Below are positions 57,994 through 64,000 of a DNA stretch of 64,000 bases, piece by piece (within the stretch, counting starts at the first letter, position 1; each line of letters opens with the position of its first letter). Source of the stretch: DATFVA01 sp963839165 (GTDB lineage: Bacteria > Bacteroidota > Ignavibacteria > Ignavibacteriales > Ignavibacteriaceae); contig CAWIUG010000036.1 in the NCBI GenBank assembly GCA_963839165.1, positions 310,001-374,000 of the forward strand, read 5' to 3'. The notes below the pieces were generated by a model. The model did not search any database, was not told where the DNA came from, and was given only the letters and a program-made list of their open reading frames with translations. The position numbers were made by a program, and so were the translations under genes.

Positions 57994-60090
57994 TTATTCG
58001 CATATAATAAAATCTAATTCGGATTTTTCGAGATCTGCACGAACCAGCTTAACCTGTACTTTATCGCCCAGACGGAATTGTTTTCTGGTTCTCCTCCCAA
58101 TTAATGAATATTTTTTTTCATCGTAAACATAAAAATCTCCCTCTAAATCTCTAACCCGTATAAGTCCTTCGGCCAGAATATCGGTAATTTTAACAAAAAT
58201 CCCGAAGTGAGTAATTCCCGAAATAATAGCATGGAATTCTTCACCAAGGTGAGCTTTGAGATATTCTATCTGCTTCAATTTAACAGACAGCCTTTCAGCA
58301 TCAACAGCATTCCTTTCAGTAATAGAGATATGATCACTTATCTCTTCAAGGGTATTGTACGAATATCTTTCTTTTCCTTTCTTCTCGAGATAATTGAACA
58401 ACATCCTGTGCACAATCAGGTCTGCATATCTTCTGATAGGCGAAGTAAAATGAGTATAGTATTTGAACCCCAACCCATAGTGACCGATGTTGTTCGCTGA
58501 ATAGACGGCTTTAGCCATCGAACGGATAGCAAGTTCGTTTATTACTCCTTCTTCCTCGGTTCCTTTTACCATCTGCATCAACATCTGGAACTCCCTCGAT
58601 TTTGAAGCAGCGTTAGGATTAAAGGAGTAACCCAGTGATTTCACAAAACGTGCAAATTCCTGCAGCTTTTCATTGTCGGGCAGGTCATGCACTCTGTAAA
58701 CAAAGGGGTGGATCTCTCCTTTGGGAGGAGAAGCGATCCTTGAGGCTACTACCATGTTTGCAAGCAGCATAAATTCTTCCACCAGCATATTGCTCTGCTT
58801 GATTTCCTTTCTCTGTATACGGACCGGGTTCCCGCTTTCATCCAGTTCAAATTTTATTTCCGGAGTAAAGAAATCGATGCTTCCTGTTCTCATCCTTTTC
58901 TTTCTTAATGTCTGAGCCAGGCTATTAAGCTGGTAAAGTTCATCATTAAAATCTCCTGCACCCTTGTCTATTATTTCCTGAACCTCTTCATACGTAAAAC
59001 GGCGCTTACTGTTTATTACACTTTTCCCTATTTTATAATCAACAAGCTTTCCTCTTTTAGTAAGTTCCGCAACCACGGAATATGTAAGACGGTCTTCATC
59101 CGGTACAAGAGAGCAAACATTGTTCGACAGCCTTTCGGGCAGCATCGGAATCACTCTGCCAACTAAATAAACGCTGTTTCCTCTCCTTAAGGCTTCTTTA
59201 TCAAGAGCCGACACCGCGGGTACGTAATTACTCACATCAGCTATATGTATACCAACTTCGTAGTTTCCGTTTTCTAATTTTTCAATCGATAATGCATCAT
59301 CAAAATCTTTGGCGTCAACAGGATCGATTGTGAAAACAACTTTCTTCCTGTAATCCATCCTTTTTTGTATGTCACCGGCCGACAACTTCAAGGGAATTCC
59401 TTCTGCTTCTTCCAGAACTTCTTTAGGAAATTTGTAAGGCAGATTAAATTCTTTTGCTATCGACGCAATATCAGTATCGAATGAGCCGGATCTACCCAGC
59501 CTCTGAACAATTTCACCTTCAGGATTAATCATTGATCGGTCCCAAACAATTTTTCCAACCGTAACCTTATCACCCACTTTAGCCTTTCCGATTTTATCAG
59601 GATTGATATATATATCTCGGTGAATTTTAGGATCATCGGGTTTGATAAAATAAAAGGAGTGAGATTTGTTCAGAGTACCTACAACTTCATCACGCTTTCT
59701 TTTAATTACTTTAATGATCTGCCCTTCTATATTTTTTCTTTTCTTGCTGGCAAACAGAGCCGCCTCTACTGTATCACCATGAAAAGCAGTACCAAGGTTT
59801 CTTGCAGCAATGAAAATATCACCCAGACTCGAATTTTTTAATATTACAAATCCATACCCGGCCTGGTTTAATTCCAGTACACCTGTTACAGTATTTGATG
59901 AGGGGGTTTGATTCAGATAATATTTTTTTCCCGATTTGGTAAGAAAATTTTCTTCATAGAGCTTGTAAACCGCGGCTTTCAGTGAGCTGTATTCATGATC
60001 GTCGGAAATATTAAGTTTTTTGGCTATTTCTTTATTCTTAAAGCCATTTCCGGGATTTCTTTTAAAGAACGCAATAATTTTTTTCTTCAT
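57994..60090 (-). CDS. rnr: Ribonuclease R
   Basis: 698 residues, shorter than E. coli RNase R (813) because it lacks a long basic C-terminal tail. Order: winged helix-like N-terminus (FFKRNPGNGFKNKEIAKKLNISDDHEYSSLKAAVYKLYEENFL), cold-shock OB domains, RNB catalytic core with DPVDAKDFDDALSIEKLENGNYEVGIHIADVSNYV (metal-binding Asp cluster), HYGLGFKYYTHFTSPIRRYADLIVHRML, and S1 domain near 620-690. It degrades structured RNA 3' to 5'. Its start overlaps the tamB stop (TAATG), so the two share a transcript. Confidence 0.95.
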   Translation of the reverse strand: MKKKIIAFFKRNPGNGFKNKEIAKKLNISDDHEYSSLKAAVYKLYEENFLTKSGKKYYLNQTPSSNTVTGVLELNQAGYGFVILKNSSLGDIFIAARNLGTAFHGDTVEAALFASKKRKNIEGQIIKVIKRKRDEVVGTLNKSHSFYFIKPDDPKIHRDIYINPDKIGKAKVGDKVTVGKIVWDRSMINPEGEIVQRLGRSGSFDTDIASIAKEFNLPYKFPKEVLEEAEGIPLKLSAGDIQKRMDYRKKVVFTIDPVDAKDFDDALSIEKLENGNYEVGIHIADVSNYVPAVSALDKEALRRGNSVYLVGRVIPMLPERLSNNVCSLVPDEDRLTYSVVAELTKRGKLVDYKIGKSVINSKRRFTYEEVQEIIDKGAGDFNDELYQLNSLAQTLRKKRMRTGSIDFFTPEIKFELDESGNPVRIQRKEIKQSNMLVEEFMLLANMVVASRIASPPKGEIHPFVYRVHDLPDNEKLQEFARFVKSLGYSFNPNAASKSREFQMLMQMVKGTEEEGVINELAIRSMAKAVYSANNIGHYGLGFKYYTHFTSPIRRYADLIVHRMLFNYLEKKGKERYSYNTLEEISDHISITERNAVDAERLSVKLKQIEYLKAHLGEEFHAIISGITHFGIFVKITDILAEGLIRVRDLEGDFYVYDEKKYSLIGRRTRKQFRLGDKVQVKLVRADLEKSELDFIICE

Positions 60091-63000
60091 TAAAACTCGA
60101 ATTTATATTTAAGTGCTATCTCGTTTATCATTTCGGTGATATTCGCAGTGGTTTCTGTAACCGACTGTTTTCGTTCAAGTCTTATCAGCAGCTGGTTTGT
60201 AATAGGGTATTCCAACTTAACATTTGCCTGAGAAATATCCTGGAATACGTTTGTAGAACCTCCGATGGAATAATTAATATCACCAGCCTTGCCGACAAGG
60301 TTAAATTTGGTTTGTGTTCCAACCTGACGCAGTTCAACCCTTCTGACTACATCTCCGAATTGTCTATTCAAAAATCCTCCTACAACTGATCCTGCCAGAG
60401 ATGCTGCTGTGGATGCTGCCGCATTCCTGTCCTGTTGTGTTGCGCCTTCTGTAAATTTTCCGGCAAGTATGAACAATACCGCATCAGATGCAGTTTTGGT
60501 CGGGTCAGGATTATTATTCTCAATATTATTTGCCCCGTAATATACAGCAATATTATTCTGATCCTGCACCAGGTTCTTTCCAAGATCCTTCAGGAAGCCT
60601 TTAATGGTAATTTTTACAGCAACCTTTACTTCATTATTAGATACAGAATCACCCGCAGGATAATAATAATCTGTATAAGTTGCTGTTATATCCAGATAAG
60701 GATTATCCAGCTGGTTTTCAAACCTTATTGAGCCGCCTGCGTCAAAAGTTTTGAGGAACTCAAGTGTCGATCCGTTCAACAGGTTCAGTTCTCCTGATGC
60801 ATCCGATTTACCGTTAATCTTTTCGTAATGAAAATCTCCCTTAAGAATTGCTGTAAGATTCTGGTTCAATTCCTTTGAAAGAACAAAATTAATTTTTGCT
60901 TCTTTTTCGACATGAACATCAATTTTGTAATTAAATGATGATCCTGATCCATTTTTATTCTGCTGCGACTGGTTGTGTCTATGCGACAAGTCAACTAACC
61001 TTTGCAGATCGCCCTCCCCTCCCTGAGTGGCAGCAGCGGTATCGACCGCATATACATAAATAAAATCTTTTGAACTGTTCTCGTATGAACTCTCTGTCTG
61101 TGGAAATGTCAGATTTGCATCCTTTACCACAATAGGAACCGCGATAAATGCCCCACTGCTGTCCAGCTTAAGTTCTATGTTGCCCTGAGTTGAAATTACC
61201 AGGTCGCCGTAAACAGAGGGACTAGCGGATTTACTGGCCTGGCTAAGTACTTTAAGCTGGCCGCTAATGTTAAGGTTTGAAGAGACGATCTGAAGATTTT
61301 TAATCTCTGCCTGACCGCTTCCTGTCATCTGTCCCCCGTTTTTCGTATTGGGGGCATTTTTAATTAAGAGGCTGTCAATCTTCAGAAGATCAGGGGTCAA
61401 TGTAAGTTTAAGACCCGCATTATATTCAAGGTTATTTTTTGCGATCACAAAATCCGTATGATCAAATACCAGATGCCCGGTCGGTATAAAATTATTGAAT
61501 GTCCCGCCTATGTGCATGTTTGCGGTTAACTCGCCGCTTATTTTATTTATTTCAGGAAGGAGGTTGCCTAGCGCTCCAAGTTTAAAATTATCGGCTTCCA
61601 CATCAATGTTCACAGGTTCATTTTCAATAAGACGCTTTCCGGTGCCCGAAAATGCCAGGTCTATAGGGACCTTCCCTGTAATTTTCAGCAGGGGTCGCTT
61701 AATATTTCGCACGCTGTCAATAAACCTTATATCGGTATTAAGGTTTTTATCCTTATAATCAAGATTTGCAATGAGAGAACCGAAGTTCTTATTCTTAAAT
61801 GTAACACTATCGGCAGCAAGATTTATTTTCATTACAGGTGAACTGAATTCTCCCTTTACATCTGCTGTGAATTTCAGATAAGTCTGGATAGAATTATCCG
61901 GCCTCATCCCCAGTAGAGTTTCACTTATTTCCTTGCCGGTAATGCCCTGCATTGATACTTTAAGATCCTGACTTCCGTTTCGCTGAAGTACTCCATCTAT
62001 AGCAATACTTCCTTTTTTGTGAAACAGCTCGAAGTTTCTGAACTGAACCTTATCCGGAGAATATTCTACTGTGATAGGATTTCTGTTTTCGAGGTTGAAC
62101 TGATTATAAACCGCTGAAAGTGTATCGAATGTAATGTTGACCCCGCCGTTAACGAACTTCATCCTCGTATCGACATTCGCGGCCAGGTAATTCTCAACTT
62201 TGGCGGAAAAATTTACAGAGGCTGAATCATCTTGTATATTCAAACTAAGCTTCAGATCATTAATATCACTGCCTGTAAATATCCTCTCTATTTTCAAATC
62301 AACATTTGCGTTCAGCTGAGAAAGAGAGATTGTCTGAAGGTTATTATGAAGCCCAAGGTCAAGGTTAAGCTTTGATAAAAAGAATACGTCATTCTTTCCC
62401 CAGTATTTAAGGTAATCAAGGTTAGTATTAAATGTAAAATTCAGGGAATCAGCAGTCTCTTCCAGCGTTCCCTGTACATCACCGTCAAGTTCAAGCTGCT
62501 TGCCGCCGAGGAAAAGTGAGAGCAGCTGGAAATCCTTAAATTCAATCACATAATCCATTCGGGTTTTCCCGTCCGTATTTCCTACGGTTGGGAGATTAGA
62601 TACGTCAATACCCAGCGAATCAACCCCGGCATCAGAAGGGATAAGGTTATTCAGTTTGTCTTTAACTGCATTAGTTACAATTTTCATCTCAGTCGTCATT
62701 AATGCCGCAGCGTCCGTCACGGTAAAATTTCCTGTAAGGGTGATATCGGCAAGATCGCTGATTATGTTCACAACTCTTTCGCCATCGTCATTTTTTCTGA
62801 GATCAACAATAGCTCTTGTGCTGTCAATATTTATTCCTTTGATGGACGAATTATACAGAGTTGTGCTAAGAAAGAGATTCATACTGTCGGGATTAAATCC
62901 TTCACCGCTTGCCTGAATACTGAAATTTAAATCAGTCTGCAGACTGTCTTTCATTACACTCGCCAGGTTCAGGTTTTTGATTTCGCCGTCAAAATCATAT

Positions 63001-63863
63001 CCTGGCAGCTTGTTGTTTTTGAAGTCGAACGAACCTTCGAGCGAAGCCATCGATGTATCAGATACTGCGGTCAGTTTATAGTTTATATTTTTGTTCTTCG
63101 CGTCGGCTATCAGTCTCAGCGTATCCATTCTATTGCCGTCAACCACAGAACCGCCGGCAAAAAATTGAACGGTTGCATTCAGACTATCGGGTTTTACTCC
63201 CTTACCCTTGATTGAGCCTCTGGACGTTATGTCTGAAGATACCCCGGCAAAGGGGGCAATATCCAGGTTTTCCGAACTGAAATTTAAATCGTAACTCATC
63301 GGTTTATCACCCAAATTAAGACTGCCATTGACAGCTAGGGTACCTTTATCAGTCTTTAACCTGACGCTTGTATAAAAATCAAGCGGCCTGCCTTTATAAG
63401 TCAACGTATCAAATTTTAGTGTACCGTATTCCCTATAAACCGGAAGCTTAAGTGAAGGCAGAAGATCAGTGAGATCATCCTGGTTGATGTATGTATGATT
63501 AAACGCAACATTGATCAGCATGTTCTGTCTGGCATCCAGGTTTTCTATCTGCCCCGTAGCAGCAAGGTGCGTATTCTGAAATCCTATCTCCAATTGTCCC
63601 AGGTGAAGGAGTTTAAAGGATCCTGAAGCTTTTAACTTTGCAGTGAGGGTACCTTCCATCGTTCTGGTTGAAGGGACAAAAACCGACAGATCGGAAAAAG
63701 CAAATTTATCCGCATCCAGCCGCAGATCTAAATCAGCTTTTGCAAAATCATTATTCTTCGTGCTGTCGAATATCGAGTAATTTTTCGCAAGCGCATTTAA
63801 CGTAAAATCCGAAGAGTCCGTCTTCAGGTTTAAATCACTTACATTTAAAAGAATCGTTGTTTA
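60090..63863 (-). CDS. tamB: TamB-like translocation/assembly module protein, main part (frameshifted)
   Basis: 1189 residues are readable from the ATG at 63659, but the same frame stays open upstream to 63863, where protein-like sequence (LNVSDLNLKTDSSDFTLNALAKNYSIFDST) precedes it, so that ATG is internal. Typical repeated AsmA/TamB hydrophobic beta strands run throughout; the C-terminal TamB domain has GELNLLNGSTLEFLKTFDAGGSIRFENQLDNPYLDITATYTD and ends with a barrel-like VFQDISQANVKLEYPITNQLLIRLERK. It bridges inner and outer membranes for phospholipid or protein transport. A one-base insertion at TTTTAAA (63844-63850) breaks the frame. Confidence 0.85.
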
Positions 63864-64000
63864 CATATATCTCACCCGATAAGTTCTTAACAGCAAATCC
63901 GTTAACATTTGGCTTAAATGATAACGAATGTATCCCTACTTCAAAATCATTTTTGTTAATATCGGCAAACGCGCTGAGCTTAAGGTTTAGATTTCTGACG
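63844..64000 (-). CDS. tamB: TamB-like protein, upstream part, runs off the window
   Basis: One frame over from the main tamB frame, the minus strand is open to the window end and reads NRVLNLKLSAFADINKNDFEVG-like residues (ending VKNLSGEIYVNNDS) that join LLNVSDLNLK of the other frame. This is continuous AsmA/TamB-type sequence, so the two frames are one gene split at TTTTAAA (63844-63850) by one extra base. The 5' end is outside the window. Confidence 0.7.

Overview
The window reads as a chromosomal segment of a heterotrophic, didermic bacterium of the Bacteroidota/Ignavibacteriota group, most like Ignavibacteria. Support comes from the GldC homologue, S46 dipeptidyl-peptidase, DUF2911 protein, TolB-type propeller kinases, the gene order prs-rplY-pth-hppA-rpsF-ssb-rpsR-rplI, and promoter elements of the TAnnTTTG type. 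This placement is inferred from gene content, not from a phylogeny. I see no rRNA, tRNA, CRISPR array, prophage or complete insertion sequence.

Layout. 1-4.4 kb is a decaying accessory stretch on the minus strand. It holds two tandem Ser/Thr kinase genes, both broken by one-base frameshifts, two orphan lipoproteins and a remnant of an alpha/beta hydrolase gene. 4.4-5 kb is non-coding and holds a strong long-range inverted repeat. 5-7.9 kb is an envelope-sensing module: a LiaF-like membrane protein, a LytS-type histidine kinase (frameshifted) and a LytTR response regulator preceded by four tandem 11-bp repeats. 8.2-17 kb is the most distinctive region. A GbsR/MarR regulator and an operon of an SDR, a KAS III-like protein, a sodium/solute symporter, an acyl-CoA ligase, a lipoprotein, a porin-like barrel and a lipid-anchored alpha/beta hydrolase carry the same palindromic operator before both the regulator and the operon. 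A separately promoted acylating aldehyde dehydrogenase follows, with a tail like a microcompartment encapsulation peptide. 19-21.3 kb holds a cytidylate-kinase-like protein and a class V aminotransferase. 21.6-26.9 kb is a muropeptide-recycling operon (GlcNAc kinase, AmpG-like permease, serine hydrolase of the beta-lactamase fold, family 3 glycosidase with a frameshift).

27-33.7 kb holds a DUF819 membrane protein, YciI, PspC, a sorbosone-dehydrogenase-like propeller, cytochrome bd oxidase (cydAB), GldC and a small barrel. 33.7-45 kb holds an S46 peptidase, a zinc-ribbon protein, phosphomannomutase, DUF2911, a second class V aminotransferase, a LonB-like protease coupled to pyruvate kinase, an AmmeMemoRadiSam radical SAM enzyme and an SDR. 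46-53.4 kb is the housekeeping block (threonylcarbamoyladenylate synthase, L28, L9, S18, SSB, S6, membrane pyrophosphatase, peptidyl-tRNA hydrolase, L25, PRPP synthetase). 53.7-64 kb holds a lipoprotein, an FmdB zinc ribbon, a metalloprotease-propeller-barrel fusion, RNase R and TamB, which runs off the window and is frameshifted.

Two window-wide patterns stand out. First, intergenic clusters at 7.9, 21.4, 27.0 and 45.0 kb share one short repeat: a 7-bp stem whose sequence differs from copy to copy while staying complementary, a fixed GTA or GGA loop, and a conserved tail, repeating about every 50 bp. Second, at least six genes are broken by single-base frameshifts, several at short homopolymers, so sequencing error must be excluded before calling them pseudogenes.
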